Origin: a virus
Length of the DNA stretch: 34,905 bases
IMG/VR virus record: IMGVR_UViG_3300042353_000155
Span: 1 to 34,905 of that record
Strand: one strand, 5' to 3'
Shown: positions 1 through 7,095 of the stretch, in pieces
Layout: every line of letters starts with the position of its first letter
Position numbering within the stretch: position 1 is the stretch's first letter
The notes under the pieces: generated by a model
What the model saw: the letters and a program-made list of their open reading frames with translations, nothing else
Database searches by the model: none
What the model was told of the DNA's origin: nothing
Made by a program: the position numbers and the translations under genes

Positions 1-90
1 ACCTTTGGTAAAACTGTCCATGAAGTCGTTATCGTACTCGGCAACTGGCACATATTTTCGTCCAATTTTTTCGTAATAAATCTTCTTCAC
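1..90 (-). CDS. Small conserved phage protein, 3' part outside window
   Basis: Partial gene: the first 30 codons, beginning MKKIYYEKIGRKYVPVAEYD, with a GTG start at 88-90. The GTG overlaps the TGA stop of the upstream gene (GTGA), and the GGAG Shine-Dalgarno lies inside that gene's final codons. From memory, short proteins with this KKIYYEKxGRKYVPVAEYD start occur in many tailed phages; no function is known to me. It is the most distal gene seen of the leftward operon. Confidence 0.8.
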   Translation of the reverse strand, partial: MKKIYYEKIGRKYVPVAEYDNDFMDSFTKG

Positions 91-443
91 TGTTCAACTC
101 CTTCCACCCGCTTGCTTTCTTTAATAGACTGCATTAATTGCTTGTTACGTTCTTTTTGTTCGGCTGCTGTACGTTTGTCAGCATTGCTGAGTTTGTGCAT
201 TTCATCGTAGTTGCGGGCCCACTCAACTCCGCGGAGCCAATGTTCCAAACCTTCCAAACTGCCAGCATATATCGAAGCATCTCTGCGGTACACCGGCAAG
301 GAGTCTGCGTCCTTGGGTGTGAGGCTTAGGGCATTGTGATTTTCAGTCCAATCACCATGGGGATATTTGGCAAACTTCAAGCCAAGTTCAGTCACTTGCT
401 TTTCAAGACTGCGAATCTTTTCAATTGTAGTCCAACCGCTCAT
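87..443 (-). CDS. Conserved hypothetical phage protein (118 aa)
   Basis: Predicted soluble protein with an N-terminal heptad-like stretch (IEKIRSLEKQVTELG), a central LEGLEHWLRGVEWARNYDEM segment and a charged C-terminus. The type resembles a hypothetical protein common in aquatic phages (recollection). It ends EGVEQ; the codons GGA GTT GAA CAG supply the SD for the next gene and the stop overlaps its GTG start. This is the same junction chemistry as in the unrelated NERI genes. Codons 1-118 run from ATG 443 after a 44-nt gap from the gene upstream. Confidence 0.8.
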   Translation of the reverse strand: MSGWTTIEKIRSLEKQVTELGLKFAKYPHGDWTENHNALSLTPKDADSLPVYRRDASIYAGSLEGLEHWLRGVEWARNYDEMHKLSNADKRTAAEQKERNKQLMQSIKESKRVEGVEQ

Positions 444-487
444 AGTGCTCTTTCTATCAGTTATTTTGATAGCTAATTATAACAGCA

Positions 488-844
488 TTATGCTGTGTTG
501 TCAACGTCGTTGCCCCACTTGAGAGTCCAAAAGGTGTAATCAACATCTTTGAGTCGAGCAACAACTGCATATCGATGATAGTAACTTATATGATCATGCA
601 TCCTATGCCACTCGGGTGTTTCAACTGCATGTTTCATGACCCAGGCGCCCATTTCACTGGCTTGCCATTCCCAAAGTGACTGGGCCGCATACAAGTCTGG
701 ATCTTCCACATCGCCCATTTGAAATCGATGCACAACTGTTTTGTATATCTTATAGGCCTTGTCACCAATAATCATAGTATTGTACGTGGCAACGCCTTTT
801 GGTTTAGCCACATAGCCCGATGTTAGTTTGGTTGTTATGGTCAT
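488..844 (-). CDS. Hypothetical protein, LRWAE-like C-terminus (118 aa)
   Basis: Basic/aromatic small protein, no recognised domain. Its end (VARLKDVDYTFWTLKWGNDV) resembles the C-termini of five other genes in this arm that end in F-x-L-R-W-[AGS]-E, so it is placed as a distant member of that family. The ATG overlaps the TAA of the upstream peptidase (TAATG), indicating translational coupling. Function unknown. Confidence 0.75.
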   Translation of the reverse strand: MTITTKLTSGYVAKPKGVATYNTMIIGDKAYKIYKTVVHRFQMGDVEDPDLYAAQSLWEWQASEMGAWVMKHAVETPEWHRMHDHISYYHRYAVVARLKDVDYTFWTLKWGNDVDNTA

Positions 845-1653
845 TACATTGCCAAATCAAATTGGATCGGGTCAGGTTCTTTGACTACAGATTTAGTTGG
901 CAATGGAGGAGTTGTAATCAATTTGTTGGCCAATTGGCTACGCTCCTGTGCATTCTTCTGGCCCAAAACCACAATGCCATAATGTTTGTGATCCTTCTCA
1001 ACCAGCATGACTACACAACGACCTGCTGGATTGGTATAACCTGTTTTACTGATCAGTATGTTATCGAACTTAAAGATGCTGGGATTAGTATTGTTTAATT
1101 TAATATGGATAAACTTCTTGCCTTTTGGTACAAGTATGTCTGCTGACTTACCATCGGCATAGCTTCTCAGTGCTTCATTGTCTTTGATTGCACCTAGAAA
1201 ACTCAGCAACTCATTGGCTGTGCTTACATTATTCTTACTTAGACCTGTGGGCTCTTCGATGCTAGTATGTATTAGGCCTCGACCCTTAATATAAGCATTG
1301 GCATCCTTAACAAACTCATCAAACCCGCCAGGATAGGTATTGGCCAAAGTTTCGGCTGCTCTGTTGTCACTACTGATCATCATGGCTTTCATCAAATCGT
1401 GTCTGGATACTAGCATCCCATTAGGAAAGCGGCCACTGCTTTTACCTTTTACTTTGACCTTTTCCGTTAACTCTACTCCACTACGCAATATAGTGACAGC
1501 TGTGAACAGTTTGGTAATGCTGGCAATAGGACGGACTTCGTATGTGTTAAATGACACTTGGAACTCGTGTTGTTCATAATCATATAACGCATACGCACCA
1601 CCAGCATACACACTAGTACTGATAAAATAGATTAAAAATAATAGTTTCTTCAT
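844..1653 (-). CDS. Secreted D-alanyl-D-alanine peptidase, S11 family (269 aa)
   Basis: Penicillin-binding-protein-type serine D,D-peptidase, acting on peptidoglycan peptides in the periplasm. A signal peptide is seen at residues 1-17 (MKKLLFLIYFISTSVYA, cleavage before GGAYA). All three active-site motifs are present: S45-I-T-K48, S95-D-N97 and K203-T-G205. The length fits PBP7/DacA-like catalytic cores; the C-terminal beta domain of full DacA enzymes appears absent. Start chosen at 1653 because ATG overlaps the upstream TGA (ATGA); a longer in-frame start at 1680 would lie inside the neighbour and spoil the signal peptide. Such an enzyme could remodel the wall of an infected cell or help lysis; which of these is inference. 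Confidence 0.9.
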   Translation of the reverse strand: MKKLLFLIYFISTSVYAGGAYALYDYEQHEFQVSFNTYEVRPIASITKLFTAVTILRSGVELTEKVKVKGKSSGRFPNGMLVSRHDLMKAMMISSDNRAAETLANTYPGGFDEFVKDANAYIKGRGLIHTSIEEPTGLSKNNVSTANELLSFLGAIKDNEALRSYADGKSADILVPKGKKFIHIKLNNTNPSIFKFDNILISKTGYTNPAGRCVVMLVEKDHKHYGIVVLGQKNAQERSQLANKLITTPPLPTKSVVKEPDPIQFDLAM

Positions 1654-1913
1654 ACTGTTCCCCAACGTAACGCAAACCAATTGGCATCTTTGCTGTCTTC
1701 GAATAGAAAGTCTCTGCCATTGCGTTCATAGGCTTTGTTACATGTTGCTTCTAGCCAGTAGGTGATATCAACAACATGGTTGTTATCCACAAATCTTGGA
1801 ATCATAACACGATGCCAACCTATACCTTGCAACATGCCCCACAGCACTTCGCGATCTATGTCAGTAGCCATTTGTTTAGCCATGCTGTTAATAATGTCTT
1901 GTTCTATATTCAT
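1650..1913 (-). CDS. LRWAE-family small protein (87 aa)
   Basis: Hypothetical protein ending DFLFEDSKDANWFALRWGTV, typical of a family in this arm with an aromatic-x-D/N-x-K/E...F-x-L-R-W end. The last codons contain a GTTGGGGA stretch, and the TGA overlaps the ATG of the secreted peptidase (ATGA), so it is probably coupled to it. The start at 1913 overlaps the upstream stop in the same way. Function unknown. Confidence 0.8.
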   Translation of the reverse strand: MNIEQDIINSMAKQMATDIDREVLWGMLQGIGWHRVMIPRFVDNNHVVDITYWLEATCNKAYERNGRDFLFEDSKDANWFALRWGTV

Positions 1914-2305
1914 TTACGTGCCAACTCCAACAGCATCTGATAGTTACGATAGGCTTTTTCCACTGCGGGGTTAGAATCTCGCACCTGTCTATCTTCACGT
2001 TGCTGTGCCCATAATCGTTTACCTTGCCGGGCATCGGTGCTGAGTCGTTGCATGTGTTCCTGCTCTGCAACTAATCTTGCTAGGTTGTCTGAAGTCAAAT
2101 GAATAGCCTTCATGGGAGTGATCTTGGTTTCCATTCGGAAATCGTCACTAGAGCAAACATCACGGTAGTAAGGTGCGGGTCTCACATACTGATTGTACAC
2201 ACGACTGTCTTCAACACGGCACTCAAACTTGCCAATAAAATACTCCAAGTCTCCAGCACTGGCTTTTGGGTTCCATTGGTTATGATATTCATCTTGTAAG
2301 GTCAT
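1910..2305 (-). CDS. Hypothetical phage protein (131 aa)
   Basis: Charged, predicted largely helical C-terminal half. The C-terminal segment SNPAVEKAYRNYQMLLELARK resembles NNPALEKAYEAIQRAEANFD of the gene at 6311-6694, suggesting a shared helical module although the N-termini differ. Both ends use ATGA overlaps (with the SulP gene upstream and the 1650 gene downstream). No enzymatic motif recognised. Confidence 0.8.
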   Translation of the reverse strand: MTLQDEYHNQWNPKASAGDLEYFIGKFECRVEDSRVYNQYVRPAPYYRDVCSSDDFRMETKITPMKAIHLTSDNLARLVAEQEHMQRLSTDARQGKRLWAQQREDRQVRDSNPAVEKAYRNYQMLLELARK

Positions 2306-3450
2306 ATTTCTCTTTCAATATGTTTCCAGTAGTATAACATGCTGGTCAACACTACGCCAAGTAAAACGGCATAAGCCAAATTGAATACCACTGTGGCCAC
2401 GGTAACTGTCAGCATCACAGCAATGTCTTGTCTTGGCTTACCTTTAAAAGATAAACTGCTCCAATCAAATGTGTGATAGCATACCACACACATCACACCA
2501 ATCAAAGCCGCAATGGGAATGGATTCAATTACAATGCTGGCAAACACAATGTAGGCAAGAATAGCCAGGGCTTCAACTATACCTGCCAAACGTTGATGTC
2601 CACCTGCTTCTAGATTGATAACTGTTTGTCCAATCATAGCACAGCCTCCCATGCCTCCAAAGAAACCAGTCAACACATTACCTGCACCTTGTGCCATACT
2701 TTCTCTGTTGGGCTGATTTGTGCCGCCTATAGTTTTGTCCACTAGATTGGCAGTGAGTAGCGTTTCAATTAAGCCAACTGCGGCCAGTATCACGCTGTAA
2801 GGCAACACAATCCATAGCGTGTCCCATGTGAATGGCACAAGGGGTAAATGGAATGTAGGCATGGCTCCGCTGATATGAGCTATGTCTCCTACTGTTTTTG
2901 TTGTGATGCCAAACACATATACCACAGCAGTCACAAGCACAATACCAAACAAACTGCCAGGTACATGCCGAGTAATCCGCGGAGCGACCAGTACTCCAAT
3001 TATAGTTACACCAATTAGTATTAACATAGAACATAAGGCAAACCCTTGGGCAGGGATTTGATGGAACTGTGCCATAAAGATTACCAAAGCCAATCCATTC
3101 ACAAAGCCAGTCATTACACTGGGGCTTACCAGTTTAATTAGCTTGCCTAATTTGAACGCTCCAAACGCAAACTGTATCGCACCCATGAGTACAATACAGG
3201 CAAACAAGTATTCAACTCCATGTGTTACTACCAGTGCGACACTGACCACAGCAAGGCTACCAGCACCTCCGCTAATCAAGCCAGGTCGGCCACCAAACAA
3301 AGCAGTGACTAGTCCCAACACCACTGCGGCATACAAACCTACTAAGGGATTAACATGTGCTAATAGTGCAAAGGCCACAACCTCTGGCACCATAGCAAGA
3401 CTTGTGGTAATACCTGCTAGGGTATTGCGTGTTATTGCCTGTGTGTTCAT
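2302..3450 (-). CDS. SulP-family inorganic anion transporter, no STAS domain (382 aa)
   Basis: Polytopic inner-membrane protein with about 10-12 hydrophobic segments. Family marks seen: the N-terminal NTLAGITTSLAMVPEVVAFAL helix, a GLYAAVVLGLVTALFGGRPG segment, and the GFFGGMGGCAMIGQTVINL signature near residue 265. SulP proteins carry sulfate, bicarbonate or other anions; the substrate cannot be told here. Full cellular members usually carry a cytoplasmic STAS domain of about 100 residues; this one stops just after the last membrane segment (YYWKHIEREI). Start at 3450 is chosen because ATG overlaps the upstream TGA and an AGGTGG SD lies inside the upstream gene's LRWAE codons. An auxiliary metabolic gene in a phage operon. 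Confidence 0.9.
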   Translation of the reverse strand: MNTQAITRNTLAGITTSLAMVPEVVAFALLAHVNPLVGLYAAVVLGLVTALFGGRPGLISGGAGSLAVVSVALVVTHGVEYLFACIVLMGAIQFAFGAFKLGKLIKLVSPSVMTGFVNGLALVIFMAQFHQIPAQGFALCSMLILIGVTIIGVLVAPRITRHVPGSLFGIVLVTAVVYVFGITTKTVGDIAHISGAMPTFHLPLVPFTWDTLWIVLPYSVILAAVGLIETLLTANLVDKTIGGTNQPNRESMAQGAGNVLTGFFGGMGGCAMIGQTVINLEAGGHQRLAGIVEALAILAYIVFASIVIESIPIAALIGVMCVVCYHTFDWSSLSFKGKPRQDIAVMLTVTVATVVFNLAYAVLLGVVLTSMLYYWKHIEREI

Positions 3451-3629
3451 TCTGCCCACCTTAGCACAAACCACATGGCATCTTTTTCGTTTGCAAAAAA
3501 ATAATCAATTCTTTTAGCATCGTATGAATTGCCATGTTTGTGTATGTCATTAGTGATGTAACTTGGGCAATATTTCTTAGCCCATTCCAAAGGCCGCCAT
3601 ACTGGATCATAAGGTAGTGTAACTGTCAT
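3447..3629 (-). CDS. LRWAE-family small protein (60 aa)
   Basis: Hypothetical protein ending YFFANEKDAMWFVLRWAE. The codons for R-W-A (AGG TGG GCA) place an AGGTGG Shine-Dalgarno six bases before the ATG of the SulP gene, and the TGA overlaps that ATG. Start 3629 (MTVTLPYD) is chosen because it overlaps the upstream stop as ATGA, again behind an AGGTGG. Function unknown; the tight coupling suggests it is co-translated with the transporter. Confidence 0.8.
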   Translation of the reverse strand: MTVTLPYDPVWRPLEWAKKYCPSYITNDIHKHGNSYDAKRIDYFFANEKDAMWFVLRWAE

Positions 3630-3958
3630 TCTGCCCACCTAATTAAAAACATGGTGATTTGCTTTTCGTTTTTAAAAAGCCAAACATTAAAACTCATGCG
3701 GGTACCACAACGGCATTCTTCTGTCCATGCCTGTACAGGATCCATATCCGTTTCCTGCAGGCCTCTTCCAGGTCGATTTTCCGGCCGGATATCATCCACA
3801 TAGGCCTGTAGTTTGAGTCCTGGTAGTCGTTGCCATTTGATTTTGGGAGTATATGTCATGCCCATGGTTGTGTACCAGTTTTGTAGTAAGCTATTGACAT
3901 ATGACTTGCCCATACCACGACTGCTTGTCAGCAAATATTTTCCAGCCATGGCTTGCAT
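3626..3958 (-). CDS. LRWAE-family small protein (about 110 aa, start uncertain)
   Basis: Hypothetical protein ending VWLFKNEKQITMFLIRWAE, a clear family member; the end codes AGG TGG GCA GAA TGA, again an SD plus ATGA for the next gene. Three starts are possible: 3958 and 3949 (overlapping the nucleotidase by up to 31 nt; GGGA lies just before 3958) or 3913 (MGKSYVNSL, no SD seen). I list 3958 with low certainty. A Cys pair (ECRCG) occurs mid-protein. Function unknown. Confidence 0.6.
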   Translation of the reverse strand: MQAMAGKYLLTSSRGMGKSYVNSLLQNWYTTMGMTYTPKIKWQRLPGLKLQAYVDDIRPENRPGRGLQETDMDPVQAWTEECRCGTRMSFNVWLFKNEKQITMFLIRWAE

Positions 3959-4419
3959 TTTTCCCAAGTACGATAGATGTGTGCGTGTCCGCCTGCTTTG
4001 ATCCATTGTTCGCAGTTGCTGGTACGATCATCAATTAGAATGTCACCAGGTTTGCAATGACGCCACTTGTCATGACTGAATGGGCCAAGGAATACTGTAA
4101 TGTCTGGGAAGTGTTCGTGTGCCCACCATACCTTATCACTGGCGGCATAAGGCATTGAATAGTCGTGCGGTAATGCTGTTAAAAAGAACAGGCCGGCTGC
4201 TTGACCATTTGCCACAGCATCGCGGCAATATTGTACCAACTCAACAGCACCTGGCTTTAGTGGCAATGTGCGATAAAAATGGCTGTCTTGTTTAACACGT
4301 TCCCAATCCTCTTGCGGAATACGTTCGTTGGTGTCTTTGTTCCAACGCATCTTGAGAAAGTTTTGTGCGGCTGTGTGCCAATCGGCCACAACATCATCCA
4401 TGTCCAAATATATAATCAT
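3928..4419 (-). CDS. HAD-superfamily 5'(3')-deoxyribonucleotidase-like protein (163 aa)
   Basis: Predicted cytosolic phosphatase of the NT5C type, expected to remove phosphate from deoxynucleoside monophosphates or related substrates. HAD motif I is LDMDDV with D6 (nucleophile) and D8 (acid/base); motif II is FLTALP with T81; a lysine candidate for motif III is K118; motif IV is LIDDR with D130/D131. Length fits phage NT5C proteins. Start at 4419 (MIIYLDMDD) is set by the ATGA overlap with the upstream gene and an AAAGGA SD. Probably part of phage nucleotide metabolism. Confidence 0.85.
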   Translation of the reverse strand: MIIYLDMDDVVADWHTAAQNFLKMRWNKDTNERIPQEDWERVKQDSHFYRTLPLKPGAVELVQYCRDAVANGQAAGLFFLTALPHDYSMPYAASDKVWWAHEHFPDITVFLGPFSHDKWRHCKPGDILIDDRTSNCEQWIKAGGHAHIYRTWEKCKPWLENIC

Positions 4420-4643
4420 AGTTTTTCCTTTGTCTCTTCTGCTGGCATTTGCTCGCTCCAACGCAGTATAAACCAATCACGTTGTGCGGCATTTCTAAAA
4501 CTCCAAAATCCCGGGCCCATGCAAGTACCACAATGGTTTTCAGTTGCCCAGTCTAACATTTCTTTTGCAAGTTCGTTTGAGAGTTTGTCAGATTTAAAAG
4601 TGATGCCTGGCAATTTCCACATGCCAACTTCAACATGTTTCAT
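4416..4643 (-). CDS. LRWAE-family small protein (75 aa)
   Basis: Hypothetical protein with GFWSFRNAAQRDWFILRWSE near its end, followed by an extra tail QMPAEETKEKL that the other members lack. The tail carries the AAAGGA SD and ATGA overlap for the nucleotidase gene. A C-x-x-C-M pair (HCGTCMG) may be structural. Start 4643 follows the upstream TAA by one base; an earlier in-frame ATG at 4694 lies inside the neighbour. Confidence 0.75.
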   Translation of the reverse strand: MKHVEVGMWKLPGITFKSDKLSNELAKEMLDWATENHCGTCMGPGFWSFRNAAQRDWFILRWSEQMPAEETKEKL

Positions 4644-4644
4644 A

Positions 4645-4866
4645 TTACACTTCTGGTTTGACAAAGATAGGTGTGCGATCTCTATAGCCTTCAAACACTA
4701 GGCCATCCAACAAAGACACAATGCCTTCTAACTTGTCTGCTGGATGTTTAAGTGTTTGACGCCCACGATCATTGATCACAGTGTACTCCAACTCTGTACC
4801 GGGAGTATAGTCTGCTGTGGCTGTGGTTTGAAAACGGAATAGGTGTTTTAGTTCGTCAATTGTCAT
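4645..4866 (-). CDS. Hypothetical protein (73 aa)
   Basis: Small acidic protein beginning MTIDELKHLFRF and ending TPIFVKPEV; no motif recognised. It overlaps the gene before it by 11 nt and is followed after one base by the next start, so it is translated as part of the leftward operon. Its reading frame fits the gapless packing on both sides. Confidence 0.7.
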   Translation of the reverse strand: MTIDELKHLFRFQTTATADYTPGTELEYTVINDRGRQTLKHPADKLEGIVSLLDGLVFEGYRDRTPIFVKPEV

Positions 4867-5095
4867 TTGTGGTAAAGTCCCGTATAATTAAATTCAATGC
4901 TTCGATACGCATTATGTTGCCGCTGACATCTTCTGGATGTAGCCACTGCCCGTCTGGATTGTCTTTTGTGCGTGGATTCTTCTTCCACTCTTTTAATTCT
5001 TTTTTAAGATATGCACGATAATCTTGGAGATTAAGATATGTGATCTTGTCAGCTGTTTCACCATCCAATTCAATTGGACCAATTCTCTTACTCAT
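4856..5095 (-). CDS. Hypothetical protein (79 aa)
   Basis: Charged, predicted helical protein with a lysine-rich centre (YLKKELKEWKKNPRTKDN) and a C-terminal helix (MRIEALNLIIRDF). Start overlaps the upstream TGA as ATGA. No recognised family; may bind nucleic acid given the basic centre, but that is only a suggestion. Confidence 0.75.
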   Translation of the reverse strand: MSKRIGPIELDGETADKITYLNLQDYRAYLKKELKEWKKNPRTKDNPDGQWLHPEDVSGNIMRIEALNLIIRDFTTNDN

Positions 5096-5238
5096 TTTTT
5101 ACCCCAAAGAAATTTAAATGTTAAGCCGTCCATTAACCCACGTTTGAAGGAAGTTTCAGGTGCCCAGAATATGTATCCCACAACAACACCTTGTGCGTAC
5201 ATTAGCAACATCAATAGTGCTACAACAGTGTCACTCAT
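5092..5238 (-). CDS. Small membrane protein (48 aa)
   Basis: One clear transmembrane segment (residues 4-25, VVALLMLLMYAQGVVVGYIF) followed by a short basic tail ending KFLWGKK. Start 5238 (MSDTVV) is chosen because it follows the upstream TGA by one base and has CCGGAG upstream; longer in-frame readings lie inside the neighbour. Function unknown. Confidence 0.7.
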   Translation of the reverse strand: MSDTVVALLMLLMYAQGVVVGYIFWAPETSFKRGLMDGLTFKFLWGKK

Positions 5239-5239
5239 A

Positions 5240-5581
5240 TCAATACTCCGGTGCTGAATAGTGCTTGTACTTCTTGTACATGGCAAAGCCGTCTGCACCG
5301 TAAGCAGGGCAAACTAAGATATACTCGTTCAATTTATCTTCTTGTACATCACCTGCAACACCGCAGATAAAAGGCTTGTCAACTCCATACAATGCCTTGA
5401 GTTCGTCACGCATACGTGAATTCTCACGAAGCATCTCAGTGTCAACTACGGTTTGTACCACTGGTGCCTTGAGCGAAAACACTTCGCAAAAATAGGCAAA
5501 CAGCTCATCGTCGGACAATCGAGCAAACTTTGAGTGCTGTATCCCTGCATTTTCCAATTTTGTTTCGATAATATCTCTCAT
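5240..5581 (-). CDS. Conserved hypothetical phage protein (113 aa)
   Basis: Has a helical N-terminal half with EMLRENSRMRDELKALYGV and an ICGVAGDV...YILVCPAYGADGFAMYKKYKHY C-terminal half. A protein with the VCPAYGADGFAMYKKY signature is common in phages of aquatic bacteria (recollection), without known function. ATG at 5581, gene separated by one base from the next. Confidence 0.8.
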   Translation of the reverse strand: MRDIIETKLENAGIQHSKFARLSDDELFAYFCEVFSLKAPVVQTVVDTEMLRENSRMRDELKALYGVDKPFICGVAGDVQEDKLNEYILVCPAYGADGFAMYKKYKHYSAPEY

Positions 5582-5582
5582 G

Positions 5583-5897
5583 CTAATCCTTCTTATTGAT
5601 AAATTCAGAATACTTCAACAAAAACATAGTATACTTATGTTCGCTATAAAAGTCAAGACGGATTGAATGTTCGTGCCGTTTGCCCCTGTACCAACCATCA
5701 TTCAATACTGAGTGTAGATCAAATCCAGGTTCTTTGGAAGCATATGTGTCTTCTACCCATTCCTGGTGCTCCCTAACAGTGAAGCCCAATAGCTGTTTCA
5801 TCTTGTGTTTGATCATGAACACAGTTTTTGGATACTCAGTGTGCATGTCCTTACGGATACTTTGCCATTGCCTAACTGACAGTTTTAGTGTAGGCAT
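5583..5897 (-). CDS. Hypothetical protein with divergent LRWAE-like end (104 aa)
   Basis: Begins MPTLKLSVRQWQSIRKDMH and ends DFYSEHKYTMFLLKYSEFINKKD, a diverged form of the F-x-L-R-W-x-E terminus. Start 5897 is chosen because GGAG sits seven bases upstream inside the previous gene's coding sequence (CGGAGCAAAATG); the longer upstream reading is the other frame of that gene. Overlap with the previous gene is 26 nt. Function unknown. Confidence 0.8.
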   Translation of the reverse strand: MPTLKLSVRQWQSIRKDMHTEYPKTVFMIKHKMKQLLGFTVREHQEWVEDTYASKEPGFDLHSVLNDGWYRGKRHEHSIRLDFYSEHKYTMFLLKYSEFINKKD

Positions 5898-6162
5898 TTT
5901 GCTCCGAGTCCCAGTGACGTGTGTCATATATACGAAACGATACGCCATATCCCAATATGCCAATGCTGATCTCAATTCCAGCATGATCTTGGCAGTGTGT
6001 CCAACGAACATCACAATCAAACAACATTGGACTATAATAGCTGTGCTCCAGTTCCCATGCTTTGTGATTGAACAACAATCCATGTACACAACCAAGATTG
6101 TTGAAGTAATCCCAAGTATCAAAGGGATTCTTCAGCTCTGCCCTAATGTTTATGATATTCAT
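5872..6162 (-). CDS. Conserved hypothetical phage protein (96 aa)
   Basis: Contains ELKNPFDTWDYFNNLGCVHG, KAWELEHSYY and a C-terminal DHAGIEISIGILGYGVSFRI...YDTRHW. This arrangement (an amphipathic core with DHAG..I..GILGYG and YDTRHW) is a widespread phage hypothetical family in my recollection, with no assigned role. Start overlaps the upstream TGA as ATGA. Confidence 0.8.
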   Translation of the reverse strand: MNIINIRAELKNPFDTWDYFNNLGCVHGLLFNHKAWELEHSYYSPMLFDCDVRWTHCQDHAGIEISIGILGYGVSFRIYDTRHWDSEQNAYTKTVS

Positions 6163-6314
6163 GATTGACTCATTTGGTATCGGTATTCTCGTTTAAGCCA
6201 ATACTTGTACATGGCAAAGTATTGCTCCTGTGTATAAGGAAGATCGCGTATTTCTCTGTGTTCGTCGCAGTTTTGCAACCATAGTTCGTGTACCCATTGT
6301 CTAAAGTTCATCAT
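6159..6314 (-). CDS. Small hypothetical protein (51 aa)
   Basis: Reads MMNFRQWVHELWLQNCDEHR then QYFAMYKYWLKREYRYQMSQ. The start codon overlaps the TGA of the gene at 6311 (ATGA) and the stop overlaps the next ATG, so both ends fit the operon. Resembles short phage proteins with a YxxxYKWWLKREYRY end (recollection). Function unknown. Confidence 0.75.
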   Translation of the reverse strand: MMNFRQWVHELWLQNCDEHREIRDLPYTQEQYFAMYKYWLKREYRYQMSQS

Positions 6315-6694
6315 GGTGCTAGCTCTCTAAGTTCTGCATCCAAATCATTCTCTACAAACTTGGCTAGAATATCAAAGTTAGCTTCTGCACGTTGTATAGC
6401 TTCGTAAGCCTTTTCTAGTGCAGGATTGTTTTCAATCAGAGTCTTTCGATTCAAATCTAATTGCCGTTGAGTACGTGCCCATTGTAGCAGATCTTGTGTT
6501 TCGCCATCCAAACTAACGCTGGGATATGCTGTGGCCAACTGTTGCCAACCCGTGCCATCAAACACTTGAAAGTCTGATCCATTCAATCTAATCATGCCTT
6601 GCATGGGATTATTGATATTTTGGTTGATGTACGGTGATACATTGTTGCCACCGTTTACAATAACACCTGGGCCGCCTGTTAGATTCTTAATCAT
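6311..6694 (-). CDS. Hypothetical phage protein, Gly/Asn-rich start (127 aa)
   Basis: Starts MIKNLTGGPGVIVNGGNNVS, then MQGMIRLNGSDFQVFDGTGWQQL, which looks like a beta-structured segment sometimes seen in phage structural or adhesion-type proteins; the C-terminal half is helical (NNPALEKAYEAIQRAE). Start 6694 overlaps the upstream TGA (ATGA) with GGAG upstream. Whether it is a virion part or a host-modifying protein cannot be told; its place among early-type small genes argues for caution. Confidence 0.75.
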   Translation of the reverse strand: MIKNLTGGPGVIVNGGNNVSPYINQNINNPMQGMIRLNGSDFQVFDGTGWQQLATAYPSVSLDGETQDLLQWARTQRQLDLNRKTLIENNPALEKAYEAIQRAEANFDILAKFVENDLDAELRELAP

Positions 6695-7095
6695 CGTGCT
6701 TTCTCCGCAAGCTCTCGATATCCAGCCCATGACGGATGTATCTTATCCTTTTGCCAACGAGTTGTGGGTAGCACAGTATCATTAAAGTGTGCCGCAACTT
6801 CACGCACTTGATGCACAATCAATGGCTTGGATTCAGTGTTGGGCAAAATCCAAAACACTCTGGCATTGCCTTTGATTTTGGTACGGATATTCATCAGCAC
6901 GGCATAAGTGTCTGCTTTGACCCAATCGTTGGTACCCAAACTGATAATCACAGTTTCAGCTGACAAGTTGTTATCGCCAAACTTTTTATTCCAACCCAAA
7001 CTGGTGATGCCACCTTGTGCGTATGCCACACAATCAGGCCTAAACTGTGCAGTGCCCACAGCAATGCTGTCTCCAATAATCAAACAATCAATCAT
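6691..7095 (-). CDS. SGNH/GDSL hydrolase-like protein (134 aa)
   Basis: Predicted esterase-type hydrolase. The SGNH blocks are all visible: IIGDS with S10, GGIT with G29, SLGTND with N56, and DKIHPSWAGY with D117 and H120 as the catalytic dyad partner. At 134 residues it is short for the family (usually about 180-220). No signal peptide is seen, so it is probably cytosolic. Possible substrates are acyl or acetyl esters of lipids, sugars or wall polymers; not determinable here. Start 7095 (MIDCLIIGDS) overlaps the upstream TGA, with GGAGAG as SD. Confidence 0.85.
   Translation of the reverse strand: MIDCLIIGDSIAVGTAQFRPDCVAYAQGGITSLGWNKKFGDNNLSAETVIISLGTNDWVKADTYAVLMNIRTKIKGNARVFWILPNTESKPLIVHQVREVAAHFNDTVLPTTRWQKDKIHPSWAGYRELAEKAR

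Noticed and set aside
5583-6122. A 179-codon reading starting at 6122
   Set aside because: Its first 75 codons lie in the other frame of the well-supported gene 5872-6162; ATG 5897 with GGAG seven bases upstream is preferred.
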